Source of the DNA: Nocardioides cavernae
GTDB lineage: Bacteria; Actinomycetota; Actinomycetes; Propionibacteriales; Nocardioidaceae
Length of the DNA stretch: 64,000 nucleotides
NCBI RefSeq assembly: GCF_016907475.1
Contig: NZ_JAFBCA010000001.1
Coordinates: 620,001 to 684,000, forward strand
Direction of reading: 5' to 3'
This document shows positions 1 to 12,838 of this stretch, one piece after another. The notes beneath the pieces are model-generated. The model saw only the letters and a list, made by a program, of their open reading frames with translations, did no database searches and was not told the DNA's origin. The position numbers and the translations under genes are program-made. Within the stretch, counting starts at the first letter, position 1. Each line of letters starts with the position of its first letter.

Positions 1-2
1 GC

Positions 3-818
3 ATGCCTTTCGGCCGCAAGAAGTCCCTGATGGACCGTGCGCACGACTACGTGGAGCAGCTCTCGGAGACCGTCACCGACACCGTCGTCCCCCAGCTGGA
101 GTCGGCGTGGGAGCAGGCGGTGGAGAAGGCCGGACCCGCGCTGACCGACGCGCGTGACAAGGCCCAGCCGCTGCTCGAGGAGGGGCGCACCCGCGCCACC
201 GAGGCGGCCGCGGCCGGAGCCGCGCTCGCAGCCGTCAAGGGCGCCGAGGCGCGCGAGAAGGCTGCCCCGCTGCTGGCCGAGGCACGCGCCACCGCCGCCG
301 ACAAGGCGGCCGTCGCCGCCGCTCTCGCTTCCGAGCGGGCCGCGGAGGGTCGCGACATCGCCGTGGCCAAGGTCAACGAGCTGCGTGGCGTCGAGCCCGA
401 GCCGCAGGGCAGCAAGCTGAAGAAGCTCCTGGTGCTCACCGGGCTGCTCGCCGTCGGCGGTTTCGTGTTCAGCAAGCTCAAGGGCAAGCAGGACGCCGAG
501 GCCAACTGGCAGTCGACCTACGTGCCACCGGCCCCGCCGAAGCCCGCCACCACGACCGGGTCGGCCACCCCGCCGCCCACGCCCGCCTCCCCGGCCGCGA
601 CGTCGGCCGCACCCGGCGGCGACCCGCTCACCGACCCGCTGCCCGACGAGGTCACGGCCGACGACGTCGTGACCGTCGACCCGCCGGCCACCGACGACAC
701 CGGCGGCGGCGCCCCGGGCGAGGCGATCAGCGACTCGATCGAGGAGGCGCACCCGCCGACCGACCCCGACGCGCCCGCCGACGTGATCGACATCGACGAC
801 GTGCCCCGCAAGAACTAG
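3..818 (+). CDS. helical membrane-anchored hypothetical protein
   Basis: I do not recognise a function. The 271-residue product has three parts. Residues 1-130 are rich in Ala, Glu, Lys and Arg and read as long amphipathic helices. One hydrophobic segment lies at about 141-157 (KLLVLTGLLAVGGFVFS). The last 105 residues are rich in Pro, Thr and Asp and look disordered, ending DVPRKN. This suggests a single-pass protein with a helical domain on one side of the membrane and an acidic tail on the other. The ATG is two bases into the window, so its ribosome-binding site and any earlier start cannot be seen. It converges on the acyltransferase gene, with a strong hairpin between them. Confidence 0.7.
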   Translation: MPFGRKKSLMDRAHDYVEQLSETVTDTVVPQLESAWEQAVEKAGPALTDARDKAQPLLEEGRTRATEAAAAGAALAAVKGAEAREKAAPLLAEARATAADKAAVAAALASERAAEGRDIAVAKVNELRGVEPEPQGSKLKKLLVLTGLLAVGGFVFSKLKGKQDAEANWQSTYVPPAPPKPATTTGSATPPPTPASPAATSAAPGGDPLTDPLPDEVTADDVVTVDPPATDDTGGGAPGEAISDSIEEAHPPTDPDAPADVIDIDDVPRKN

Positions 819-839
819 CAGCACCCGCAGCACCGCACC

Positions 840-893
840 GGGCGGTGCCCCACCCACACTCGACTGGTTCAAGACGTGGGTGGGGCACCGCCC
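840..893. terminator. bidirectional hairpin terminator
   Basis: Perfect 18-bp inverted repeat, GGGCGGTGCCCCACCCAC at 840-857 against its complement at 876-893, with an 18-base loop. It lies between convergent genes (ends at 818 and 991), so it probably stops transcription from both sides. There is no T-run, as is usual in GC-rich actinobacteria. Its right arm belongs to a dispersed motif seen again at 957-980 and 47805-47830. Confidence 0.65.
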
Positions 894-990
894 GAGTCGC
901 GTGCACGGCGTGTCGTCGGTCGGGCGGTGGCTCAGCCACCTTCGGCCGGCTCCCGATGTGGGTGGGCCACCGCTCGGGGCGCCCGGAGGG

Positions 991-2007
991 TCAGGGCGCG
1001 TCGACGCGGTTGGTCTCGATCCAGTCGTCGATGTGCTCCCACCAGTTGAAGAGCCACTCGATGCGCTCCTCGCGGTCGACCGGGATCTCCTCGCGGGCCA
1101 CCCGCCACCACCGCATGGTGATCTGCTTGTCCATCGGCAGCTCGCGCCACACGTCGCCGACGGTCAGCATGTGGTCGAGCCCGGTGTGGGCAACCATCAG
1201 CACGTCGGCCTCGGGCGCGGCCTCGAGCGCGGCCAGTACGCCGCCGGGGCGGGGCGCCAGGACGTGGACCATCTCCTCCGCGCGGACCGCCATCCGCTCC
1301 AGGCCGAGCCGGCGGAGCCGGGCGATCGCGCGGTCGCGGCGCGCCGCGGTGAAGTTGCCGCCCTCGGGGAAGATCACGAAGGCGTCGTTGTGGTCGAGGC
1401 CCGTCGCGAGCGACGCGATCTGCGACTCGAGGTCCTCCCCGGCCGCCGGGTTGGGGGAGATGAAGCGGGCCGGGACCCGGTTGAGGATCACGTCGATCGC
1501 CGGGTCCCAGGCGAGGGTGTTCTTGAGGACCACGCGCGGCTCGCGGTGGTACCAGTGCAGCAGGGCGTACATCAGCACGAACGAGTCGCCGGGCCCCGCG
1601 TGGCGGCACATCACCAGCACCGGACCGTCGGGCACCCGCGACGGGTGCGGCCCGTCGGTGCGGATCCGCAGCGCCAGCACGCGCCGGGCCTCGCGGAAGA
1701 ACACGATCAACGTGCCCTGCACCAGGTCGTAGTGGATGCCCGCGAAGTAGGGCGAGCGGATCCGCCAGCCGAAGCCGCTGGCCAGCCACAGGCCGAGCAG
1801 CACCGCGAGCATCAGCGTCTCGAAGGTGGCGTACAGCAGCACCAACCACAGCACGCGCAGCGCGCGCCACCGGCCGGGCAGCACCGGAGCGAGCGCCGCC
1901 GCCACCAGCAGCCAGCCCGGCAGGGTCACCCACATCAGCACCGTCAGCGCAATCACCGCCGGGGCCACCACCAGCCGACGGAGCACCCACACGAGCGAGC
2001 GCCTCAT
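991..2007 (-). CDS. PlsC-type lysophospholipid acyltransferase
   Basis: Predicted membrane acyltransferase of the PlsC/LPLAT fold, likely moving an acyl chain to a lysophospholipid or related acceptor. The HX4D catalytic motif is visible as RHAGPGD and the substrate-binding block as FPEGGNF, in the order expected for the family. The N-terminal 80 residues hold two hydrophobic stretches, so it is membrane-bound. The ATG at 2007 gives 338 residues and overlaps the patatin stop codon by four bases (ATGA), which implies translational coupling. Longer starts exist in this frame but would run through the patatin gene. Pairing with a patatin lipase suggests a deacylation-reacylation couple for membrane lipids; that is inference. 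The acyl acceptor is unknown. Confidence 0.85.
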   Translation of the reverse strand: MRRSLVWVLRRLVVAPAVIALTVLMWVTLPGWLLVAAALAPVLPGRWRALRVLWLVLLYATFETLMLAVLLGLWLASGFGWRIRSPYFAGIHYDLVQGTLIVFFREARRVLALRIRTDGPHPSRVPDGPVLVMCRHAGPGDSFVLMYALLHWYHREPRVVLKNTLAWDPAIDVILNRVPARFISPNPAAGEDLESQIASLATGLDHNDAFVIFPEGGNFTAARRDRAIARLRRLGLERMAVRAEEMVHVLAPRPGGVLAALEAAPEADVLMVAHTGLDHMLTVGDVWRELPMDKQITMRWWRVAREEIPVDREERIEWLFNWWEHIDDWIETNRVDAP

Positions 2008-2834
2008 GGCCGGCCGAGCTCCGCGTCGAGATAGTCCCGCGAGGCGACGTACGTCGCGTCGATGCGCGCCTGCACGCCCGAGAAGTCGCGGTGGGAGAGC
2101 AGCGAGTCGTCGCGTGACGACGTGCCGGCGGCGGGCAGCACGTGGGCCTCGACGCCGTCGGGGATCGTCGCCATGTCGCGCGTGAAGCGGTGGCGGCGGG
2201 CCACCTCGAAGCTCACCCGCGCGACCTCCCACGGTCGGGTCGGCACCCGCAGCGGCCGGTCGATCCGGCCGACCTGGAGCACGAAGACGCGGGTGGCGCC
2301 GAGCTCGACCGCCCGGCCCACCGGGATGGAGTTCACGAGCCCACCGTCAAGGAAGTGCTCGCCGTCGACCTCAGCCGGCGGGAGGAGGCCGGGCACGGCG
2401 GCGCTGGCGAGGATCGCCGGCACGATCGGCCCCTCGGTGAACCAGTGCTCGGCCGCACGCTCGATGCTCGCCGCGCACACCTCGAGCCGCACCGGGAGGT
2501 CCTCGAAGCGTGCGCTGCCGAGCTCCTCCTCCAGGCGGGTGCGCAACGGCTGGGAGGAGTAGATGTGGGTGCCGGTCGAGACGGCTCGCCGGACCGTGCG
2601 CAGCGGCCGGTCGCCGTACACGTCCCGTCCCTCCGCCGTGGCGACCCACAGGTCGGTGAGCCGGTCCACGACCGCGAGCTCGGGCTGCCGGGCGACCATC
2701 GCGCCGTTGAGGGCACCGACGCTCGTGCCCAGGACGAGGTCCGGGACGATGTCGCGCTCGAGCAGCGCCCGCAGCATGCCGACCTCGACGGCACCCAGGA
2801 CGCCGCCGCCACCGAGGACGAACGCGGTCACCAT
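2004..2834 (-). CDS. patatin-like phospholipase
   Basis: Patatin-family serine lipase/esterase of 276 residues. The N-terminus carries the glycine-rich oxyanion loop (GGGGVLGA), then the nucleophile elbow GTSVG (GXSXG) and later the aspartate of the Ser-Asp dyad in FLDGGLVNS. The full catalytic set is therefore present. No signal peptide is seen, so it should act in the cytoplasm or at the inner membrane face. It is the first gene of a two-gene unit with the acyltransferase. A TAGGGT hexamer six bases before the ATG suggests a leaderless transcript. The natural substrate cannot be told from sequence. Confidence 0.9.
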   Translation of the reverse strand: MVTAFVLGGGGVLGAVEVGMLRALLERDIVPDLVLGTSVGALNGAMVARQPELAVVDRLTDLWVATAEGRDVYGDRPLRTVRRAVSTGTHIYSSQPLRTRLEEELGSARFEDLPVRLEVCAASIERAAEHWFTEGPIVPAILASAAVPGLLPPAEVDGEHFLDGGLVNSIPVGRAVELGATRVFVLQVGRIDRPLRVPTRPWEVARVSFEVARRHRFTRDMATIPDGVEAHVLPAAGTSSRDDSLLSHRDFSGVQARIDATYVASRDYLDAELGRP

Positions 2835-2840
2835 GGGTCG

Positions 2841-2846
2841 ACCCTA
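2841..2846 (-). promoter_or_regulatory. -10 element, leaderless, patatin operon
   Basis: TAGGGT on the minus strand ends six bases before the ATG at 2834, so transcription should begin at or next to the start codon. No Shine-Dalgarno sequence is present. Confidence 0.5.
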
Positions 2847-2853
2847 GTGAGGA

Positions 2854-3255
2854 TCAGGCGAGCTCGGGGTACTCCGCGCGCACGCGTCGGGTGGCGCGGT
2901 GCTCGGCCCAGAAGGAGACCAGCGGGATCGTGCCGCAGACGAGGGTCACCAGGGTGAAGGGGAAGTCCCACCTGGCCCGGCGCGAGAGCAGGAAGGCACT
3001 GAAGAGGAAGATCATGTAGAGCCAGCCGTGCGCGACGCCGAGGTAGGTCGTGATCAGCTCGCCCACGTGCTGGGCGTCGGACCCGGGGGTGACCCAGGTC
3101 GGGGTGCTGTCGAAGACCCCCCACATCGGGGATCCGTCGAAGTTGGCCAGCGGGACGCCGATCAGGCAGAGCACCACGAGCAGGACCCCCACGATGGAAG
3201 CCATGACGCGGTAGGCGGTGAGGTTGCGGGACACGGCGGTCAACCTATCCGGCAC
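2854..3255 (-). CDS. DUF3817 integral membrane protein
   Basis: Small membrane protein with the DUF3817 pattern: hydrophobic helices near residues 17-37 (VMASIVGVLLVVLCLIGVPL), 75-90 and 100-115, with a conserved GVAHGWLYMIF stretch. Function is unknown for the family. The GTG start at 3255 gives 133 residues and overlaps the end of the SURF1 gene by 11 bases. A later GTG at 3234 (VSRNLTAYRVM) is nearer the usual family N-terminus and is a fair alternative. Overlap with SURF1 suggests one transcript, a pairing that would fit a role near the respiratory membrane, though that is only context. Confidence 0.8.
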   Translation of the reverse strand: MPDRLTAVSRNLTAYRVMASIVGVLLVVLCLIGVPLANFDGSPMWGVFDSTPTWVTPGSDAQHVGELITTYLGVAHGWLYMIFLFSAFLLSRRARWDFPFTLVTLVCGTIPLVSFWAEHRATRRVRAEYPELA

Positions 3256-3985
3256 TCGGTGAGGGCAGATCGGGTGCCAGGTCGGGCCTGGTGGCGTCGC
3301 GCCGCCAGCGCCACCAGATGAAGGCGGCGAAGGCTCCGAAGACCCACCACTCGACGGCGTAGAGGAGGTTGCGGACGCCGGTCGTGCGGCTCGGCGTGGG
3401 CAGTGCCGCGAGCTCGGCCTCCTCCAGTCCGGGGCCGGGGTCCTGGCTGATGACGTAGGCCGACCACAGATCCACGTCGACGCGCTGCACCGCGTCGGCG
3501 ACCCGGATCTCCGGGAACACGTCGTCGGTCGGGTCGTCGTCGACGACCAGGGTGCCCTCGGGGGGCTGCAGCCAGCCGGTCACCTCTGCTTCCCCCGAGG
3601 CGGCCAGCAGGTCGGCGTCGGGCTCGGGCGCCCAGCCGCGTACGACGAGCACCGCGGCGTCACCGGTCTGCAGCGGGGTCACGGCCCAGTAGCCCGGCTC
3701 GCCGGCCCGCGACCGGTCCGCGACCCAGAAGCCGCCGTCGAGCCACTCGCCCGCCACCTCCACCGGCCGACCGAGGTCGGGGGCGGGGAACGGGTCGTCG
3801 TTGCCCATCACGTCGTCCAGCGGCACCGGCGTGATGCCGGTCAGGTCGCGCGCCTCGGCGTCGCGGTGCGCCTGCCAGGCGTCGTACTGCCACTTCCCGA
3901 GCATCCCGGCGATCCCCACCAGCACGAGCGCCAGGGCCGCCGCCCCGAGGTCGGTCAACAGGCCGGGTCGGCGGGGGGCGGTCAC
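3245..3985 (-). CDS. SURF1 family protein
   Basis: SURF1-type membrane protein, a family that helps assemble cytochrome c oxidase. The 246-residue product has the expected two transmembrane helices, one near the N-terminus (LGAAALALVLVGIAGMLG, followed by the typical KWQYDAWQ) and one near the C-terminus (YAVEWWVFGAFAAFIWWRWRR), with a periplasmic domain between them. The C-terminal NLLYAVEWWVFG is typical of actinobacterial members. The GTG at 3985 is chosen because upstream sequence in frame enters the neighbouring sigma-factor gene. Its 3' end overlaps the DUF3817 gene. Confidence 0.9.
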   Translation of the reverse strand: MTAPRRPGLLTDLGAAALALVLVGIAGMLGKWQYDAWQAHRDAEARDLTGITPVPLDDVMGNDDPFPAPDLGRPVEVAGEWLDGGFWVADRSRAGEPGYWAVTPLQTGDAAVLVVRGWAPEPDADLLAASGEAEVTGWLQPPEGTLVVDDDPTDDVFPEIRVADAVQRVDVDLWSAYVISQDPGPGLEEAELAALPTPSRTTGVRNLLYAVEWWVFGAFAAFIWWRWRRDATRPDLAPDLPSPSAG

Positions 3986-4010
3986 GGCCTCGATTGTCCC
4001 AGCCGCCCGG

Positions 4011-5288
4011 TCACCGTCCTCCGGCGGATCCGAGCTGGTCCCGCCGACGAGTGAGGTACGCCATCTCGGCGGAGTTGCCGGACAGCTCGATCGCCCGGTC
4101 GTAGGCCCCGCGCGCCTCCGCGCTGCGGCCCAGCCGGCGCAGCAGGTCGGCGCGGGTGGCGTGGAACGCGTGGTAGCCGGCGAGGGGCGTGGCCAGCGCG
4201 TCGACCTGGGCGAGGGCGACGTGCGGGCCGTCGAGCTCGGCGACGGCGATCGCGCGGTTGAGGGCCACGACCGGCGACGGGTCGAGCCGCACGAGCTGGT
4301 CGTACAGCGCCGCGACCTGCGACCAGTCGGTGTCCCGGGCGTCGGCGGCATCGGTGTGGACGGCGTTGATCGCGGCGAGCACCTGGTAGCGGCCGGGCGG
4401 TCGGCCCGAGGCCAGCCGCTCGCGGACGAGGGCGTGGCCCTCGGCGACGAGCGTGCGGTCCCACGCCCCGCGGTCCTGCTGGTCGAGGGTGACCAGCTCG
4501 CCGTCCGCGGACACCCGTGCCGTGCGTCGGGCCTCCGTGAGCAGCATCAGGGCGAGCAGGCCCGCTGCCTCCCCGTCCTCCGGCAGCAGCTCGCGTACCA
4601 GGCGCGTGAGACGGATTGCCTCGCCCGTCAGCTCGGCACGCACCGGGTCGGTGTCGGCACCGCTGGCGAGGTAGCCCTCGTTGAAGACGAGGTAGAGCAC
4701 GGTCAGGACGCCGTCGATCCGGGCCGGGAGGTCCGCTGCGGCCGGGACGCGCCACGGGATTCCGGCGGCCTTGATCTTCGCCTTGGCGCGGGTGACCCGC
4801 TGTGCCATGGTCGTCTCCTGCACGAGGAACGCGTGCGCGATCTCGGCGACGGTGAGGCCGCCGACCATGCGCAGCGTGAGCGCTACCCGCGCCTCCACGG
4901 CGAGGGCCGGGTGGGCACAGGTGAAGAGCAGCCGGAGTCGTTCGTCCTCGACGGCGCCGGCTGGCTCCGGTGGTCCCGCGAGCTGGTCGGTGAGCATGTG
5001 GGCCTGCCTTTGCTTGGCGTCGCGCCCGCTCTCGCGGCGTACGCGGTCGAGCGCCTTGTTGCCCGCGGTGGTGGTCAGCCAGGCGCCCGGGTTGGGGGGT
5101 ACGCCGTGAGTGCGCCACCGCTCGACGGCGACGGCGAACGCCTCGGCAGTGGCGTCCTCGGCGACGTCGAGGTCGCCGAAGCGCCGGGCGAGGGTGGCCA
5201 CGACCCGGGCCCACTCCTCGCGGTGGACCCGGGCCAGGACCTCGTCGAGGCCTGCTGCGGCCCCGACGTCGGTCTCTGCGTCGGTCAT
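4011..5288 (-). CDS. ECF sigma factor, ECF42 type with C-terminal TPR-like domain
   Basis: Extracytoplasmic-function sigma factor of 425 residues, much longer than a typical 180-220-residue ECF. Region 2 is at about residues 15-90 (EDATAEAFAVAVERW, then NPGAWLTTTAGNKALD) and region 4 at about 120-180 (LTVAEIAHAFLVQETTMAQRV). The remaining C-terminal half is helical and TPR-like (LDPSPVVALNRAIAVAEL; GYHAFHATRADLLRRLGR), the hallmark of the ECF42 group. ECF42 genes are usually beside a DGPF/YCII gene, which is the case here: the partner ends four bases upstream of this start. No anti-sigma factor is adjacent, in keeping with the group, where the C-terminal extension is thought to control activity. 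Confidence 0.92.
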   Translation of the reverse strand: MTDAETDVGAAAGLDEVLARVHREEWARVVATLARRFGDLDVAEDATAEAFAVAVERWRTHGVPPNPGAWLTTTAGNKALDRVRRESGRDAKQRQAHMLTDQLAGPPEPAGAVEDERLRLLFTCAHPALAVEARVALTLRMVGGLTVAEIAHAFLVQETTMAQRVTRAKAKIKAAGIPWRVPAAADLPARIDGVLTVLYLVFNEGYLASGADTDPVRAELTGEAIRLTRLVRELLPEDGEAAGLLALMLLTEARRTARVSADGELVTLDQQDRGAWDRTLVAEGHALVRERLASGRPPGRYQVLAAINAVHTDAADARDTDWSQVAALYDQLVRLDPSPVVALNRAIAVAELDGPHVALAQVDALATPLAGYHAFHATRADLLRRLGRSAEARGAYDRAIELSGNSAEMAYLTRRRDQLGSAGGR

Positions 5289-5292
5289 GGCG

Positions 5293-5625
5293 TCAGGCGA
5301 CGCCGCCGAAGGGGCGGATCTCGACCTTCCGGTGGCAGGCGCGCGAGGCGTCAGCTGACAGCGCGAGCGCGACGTCGAGGTCGTCCGCGGTGACGACCCA
5401 GAAGCCGGCGAGGAACTCCTTGGACTCCACGAACGGTCCGTCGGTGAAGACCGGCTCGCCGTTGCGGCTGTCGGTGACGGTGGCGTCCTGCGGGTCGGTG
5501 AGGCCGCCGCCGAAGACCCAGCGGCCCTCGTCCTTGAGGCGGTCGTTGAACGCGTCGATCGCGCCGGGCGCGGAGTCGTCGGCGGAGTTGTCGGTGTCCC
5601 CGATGACGGTGAGGAGGTAGTGCAT
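5293..5625 (-). CDS. YCII/DGPF-domain protein
   Basis: A 110-residue YCII-related protein containing the diagnostic motif in FTDGPFVESKE, with the rest of the ferredoxin-like fold (MHYLLTVIGD at the start, GFWVVTADDLD after the motif). Its biochemical role is not established; the family is the standard genomic partner of ECF42 sigma factors and may be a target or co-regulator. The ATG at 5625 has GGAG six bases upstream, which decides it over longer in-frame starts. The sigma-factor gene follows after four bases, so the two form an operon. Confidence 0.92.
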   Translation of the reverse strand: MHYLLTVIGDTDNSADDSAPGAIDAFNDRLKDEGRWVFGGGLTDPQDATVTDSRNGEPVFTDGPFVESKEFLAGFWVVTADDLDVALALSADASRACHRKVEIRPFGGVA

Positions 5626-5747
5626 GTCGGTCTCCAGTGGTCGGCGGCCACCCCTGTCGGGCGACCTCTCACCCCTACCACGAACGGGACGCCGCGGATA
5701 CGACAACGACGGCCGACGAGTTCTTGCGCGTTGTCGGCGGGCGTCGG

Positions 5748-6419
5748 TCAGGCCGAGGCCAGGGCCAGCTTCACCGCGAAGCCGACGAAGATCGCACCGA
5801 CCGCCGAGGTAGCCCCCGCCGACAGCGCCTTGCGCCGTCGGAAGGCGGCCGCGAGGTGCGTGCCGCCGAAGATCAGGACGCTGAGGTACGCCGCGCTGGC
5901 CAGGGTCGCAAGAGTGCCGAGCAGCAGGAACGAGACGACCGGGTGGGCGTAGGCCGGGTCGACGAACTGCACGAAGAAGGCGACGAAGAAGAGGATCGCC
6001 TTGGGGTTGAGCAGGCTGATCACCAGCGCGCGCCGGTAGGGCCGCTCACCACGCGCCCGGGGCTCCACGCCGGCCTCCACTGCGGCGTCGGCGATCTGGT
6101 CGGCGACGGGGACGCGCGAGCGCCACATGCCCCAGGCCGCGCGGAGCATGCCGATGGCGAGCCACAGCAGGTAGGACGCGCCCACCCACTTCACGACGGC
6201 GAACGCCGCCGGGTTGGCCTGCAGCAGCGACGCGACGCCGGCTGCGGACAGGGTCATCAGCACCGCGTCGCCGGTCCACACGCCCGCCGCGCCGGCGTAC
6301 CCGCTCCGGACCCCCCGCCGCGCGGCGACGGAGAGGACGTAGAGCGAGTTCGGGCCCGGCAGCAGGATGATCAGGACGAGACCGACGAGGTAGGTCGGGA
6401 GGTCGGTGATGCCCAGCAC
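5748..6419 (-). CDS. LysE/RhtB family amino-acid exporter
   Basis: LysE-type exporter, closest in shape to LeuE: it begins LGITDLPTYLVGLVLIILLPGPNSLYVL, which contains the family's PGPNS signature, and has six hydrophobic segments over about 223 residues. It would export neutral or basic amino acids across the inner membrane. The GTG at 6419 matches the family N-terminus and has GGGA just upstream; an ATG at 6485 would add 22 unconserved residues and lacks any ribosome-binding site. A conserved NPKAILFF segment lies at mid-protein. Substrate is not predictable. Confidence 0.88.
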   Translation of the reverse strand: MLGITDLPTYLVGLVLIILLPGPNSLYVLSVAARRGVRSGYAGAAGVWTGDAVLMTLSAAGVASLLQANPAAFAVVKWVGASYLLWLAIGMLRAAWGMWRSRVPVADQIADAAVEAGVEPRARGERPYRRALVISLLNPKAILFFVAFFVQFVDPAYAHPVVSFLLLGTLATLASAAYLSVLIFGGTHLAAAFRRRKALSAGATSAVGAIFVGFAVKLALASA

Positions 6420-6541
6420 GCGTCCCAGTGTGCGGCCGGTCGTGGGGCGCGGATCACCGATTCCGAGGGATGGGCCGGACGTCACACGGACTTGTTGGGG
6501 AAGTTGTGCGCCTGTAGGCCGTTACAACGGCCTACTGGCGA

Positions 6542-6569
6542 CGAAGTCCCCGCACGTGCGGGGACTTCG
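6542..6569. terminator. palindromic hairpin after tRNA-Ala
   Basis: A perfect 28-base palindrome (CGAAGTCCCCGCAC then its complement) lies 16 bases beyond the 3' end of tRNA-Ala on the minus strand. It folds into a long GC-rich hairpin and is the likely terminator of the tRNA; the exporter gene lies beyond it. Confidence 0.6.
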
Positions 6570-6584
6570 ACACGAAAGGAATAG

Positions 6585-6660
6585 TGGTGGAGCCTAGGGG
6601 ACTCGAACCCCTAACCCCCTGCTTGCAAAGCAGGTGCGCTACCAATTGCGCCAAGGCCCC
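6585..6660 (-). tRNA. tRNA-Ala (TGC)
   Basis: Complete cloverleaf on the minus strand. Acceptor arms GGGGCCT and AGGCTCC pair (one G-U), the anticodon arm CCTGC-TTTGCAA-GCAGG carries TGC, and the T arm is AGGGG-TTCGAGT-CCCCT. The 3' CCA is encoded (6585-6587). Together with the nearby tRNA-Ile this is the usual pair downstream of gyrA in actinobacteria. Confidence 0.97.
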
Positions 6661-6693
6661 GTGAGCGCGAGGCGCTCGGTGGAGGGAACGGGC

Positions 6694-6819
6694 TCAGGCC
6701 TTCTCGACGGTGTCGGTGGCCTCGGCCCAGAGGGCCTGCTCGTTCTTGCCCTCGTCCATCTTCTTCTTCGCGACGACCGCACCGGCGGCGGCGAGTGCGA
6801 CCAGCAGGAGCTTCTTCAT
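6694..6819 (-). CDS. DLW-39 family small protein
   Basis: A 41-residue protein: a hydrophobic N-terminal helix ([17 protein letters not shown]), a basic stretch ([11 protein letters not shown]) and a conserved tail [13 protein letters not shown]. The tail matches the DLW-39 family, tiny actinobacterial proteins of unknown function found near gyrA; the usual D of DLW is an A here. The start is clear, with AGGAGAG a few bases upstream of the ATG. It sits between tRNA-Ala and tRNA-Ile on the same strand. It is probably a single-pass membrane protein. Confidence 0.88.
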   Translation of the reverse strand: MKKLLLVALAAAGAVVAKKKMDEGKNEQALWAEATDTVEKA

Positions 6820-6854
6820 GGACTCTCCTCGGGATCGGAGCGAAGGGGATGGAG

Positions 6855-6928
6855 TGGGCCTAGGAGGACTTGAACCTCCGACCTCTTCCTTATCAGGGAA
6901 GCGCTCTAACCGTCTGAGCTATAGGCCC
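6855..6928 (-). tRNA. tRNA-Ile (GAT)
   Basis: Complete cloverleaf on the minus strand: acceptor arms GGGCCTA and TAGGCCC, anticodon arm CTTCC-CTGATAA-GGAAG with anticodon GAT, T arm GGAGG-TTCAAGT-CCTCC, discriminator A at 6855. The next bases are CTC, so the CCA end is not encoded and must be added by the nucleotidyltransferase, a pcnA-type gene found at 37807. Confidence 0.97.
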
Positions 6929-6960
6929 GTGCACGCCGCAAGCGGCGACGCCGAAGGTTA

Positions 6961-6976
6961 CCTGACCTCGGTCAGG
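6961..6976. terminator. small hairpin CCTGAC-CTCG-GTCAGG
   Basis: A six-base-pair stem with a four-base loop lies between the DUF3566 gene and tRNA-Ile. With the next hairpin it may separate the gyrase unit from the tRNA genes, or it may border the tRNA promoter. Confidence 0.35.
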
Positions 6977-6988
6977 CGGTGCCAATCG

Positions 6989-7011
6989 GCCCGGCGTCGT
7001 TCAGGCCGGGC
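6989..7011 (-). terminator. terminator of the gyrB-gyrA-DUF3566 unit
   Basis: Inverted repeat GCCCGGC / GCCGGGC with a nine-base loop directly abuts the DUF3566 stop codon (7012-7014). Its position fits termination of the leftward gyrase transcript. Confidence 0.5.
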
Positions 7012-7557
7012 TCACTTCTCGTCCTCGGCGAGGGTCACCTCGATGCCGCCGAGGAGGGCGGCCGCGAGGTTGTAGAGGAACGCCGTGAGGGTCGCGATCG
7101 CGGTGATCAGGATGACGTCGACGACCGAGACGAGGAGCGTGAAGCCGAGCACGCGCGACATCCCGACGTAGTTGGTGACGTCGAAGGTGGAGTTGCCGCT
7201 GTCGCCCTCGACGATGCTCGCCACGGCCGAGTTGATCGAGTCCCACACGCCGGCAGCGCCGAGCACCGACCACACCATGAAGATGGCGACGAAGGTGACG
7301 ACACCGAACGCAACGGAGAGCAGGAACGACGTCTTCATCACCGACCACGGGTCCACCCGGGTCAGCCGCAGCCGGGCCCGACGCGGCTGGCGGCCGGCCG
7401 ACCGACGCACGCGGCTGCCGCGCGACGCGGCCGGTCCGGCGTTGGCGCGGTGCTCCTCAGCGGCGCTGGACAGCGTGTCCTGGAGCCGCTCGGTCAGGGA
7501 CCGCTTGCTGGGCTCGCCCCCTGAGGTACGGCGGGGAGTCGCGGTGCGCTCCGACAT
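7012..7557 (-). CDS. DUF3566 transmembrane protein
   Basis: A 181-residue protein of the DUF3566 family, which in actinobacteria follows gyrA. The first 60 residues are hydrophilic and basic. After the conserved ARLRLTRVDPWSVMK come two membrane helices (SFLLSVAFGVVTFVAIFMVWSVL and a second at about residues 137-168). Conserved VWDSIN and DYVGMSRVLGF-like segments are present. Function is unknown. It starts seven bases after the gyrA stop, so it is co-transcribed with gyrase. A hairpin immediately follows its stop codon. Confidence 0.92.
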   Translation of the reverse strand: MSERTATPRRTSGGEPSKRSLTERLQDTLSSAAEEHRANAGPAASRGSRVRRSAGRQPRRARLRLTRVDPWSVMKTSFLLSVAFGVVTFVAIFMVWSVLGAAGVWDSINSAVASIVEGDSGNSTFDVTNYVGMSRVLGFTLLVSVVDVILITAIATLTAFLYNLAAALLGGIEVTLAEDEK

Positions 7558-7564
7558 GGGTCAC

Positions 7565-10294
<2,730 letters not shown>

Positions 10295-10355
10295 GATTCG
10301 CTTCTCTCTGGCGTTCTAGGAATGTCTAGGGCTGGTCGTAGATGCGACTAGCGGC

Positions 10356-12569
<2,214 letters not shown>

Positions 12570-12672
12570 GGCACAGCCTTCTGCTCATCGACCCGGACGA
12601 GATCCGGGTGCGTTCGACATGAGTCGAGTCGCGGCGGTTGCGGGGCAACACGGCGTGCGACTCGTGACCGTC

Positions 12673-12701
12673 ATATTACCTGTCAGGGCGCCTGAACCGA
12701 A
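12673..12701 (-). promoter_or_regulatory. candidate gyrB promoter
   Basis: On the minus strand a good -10 (TAATAT, 12673-12678) sits 17 bases from a weak -35 (TTCGGT, 12696-12701), about 105 bases before the gyrB start. AT-rich hexamers are rare here, which makes TAATAT notable. Confidence 0.45.
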
Positions 12702-12838
12702 GCACCAACCCCCGCTTGGGGATGGATCCAGGGGAAAATGTGCCCTCAGCGGGCCTGTGGAGGCCTGTCAGCCGGTCGAACAGGGGGGTCGGTGGGTCCC
12801 CATGTGGTCCGGAGGCTCGCAGATCGGCAGAACGCGGC

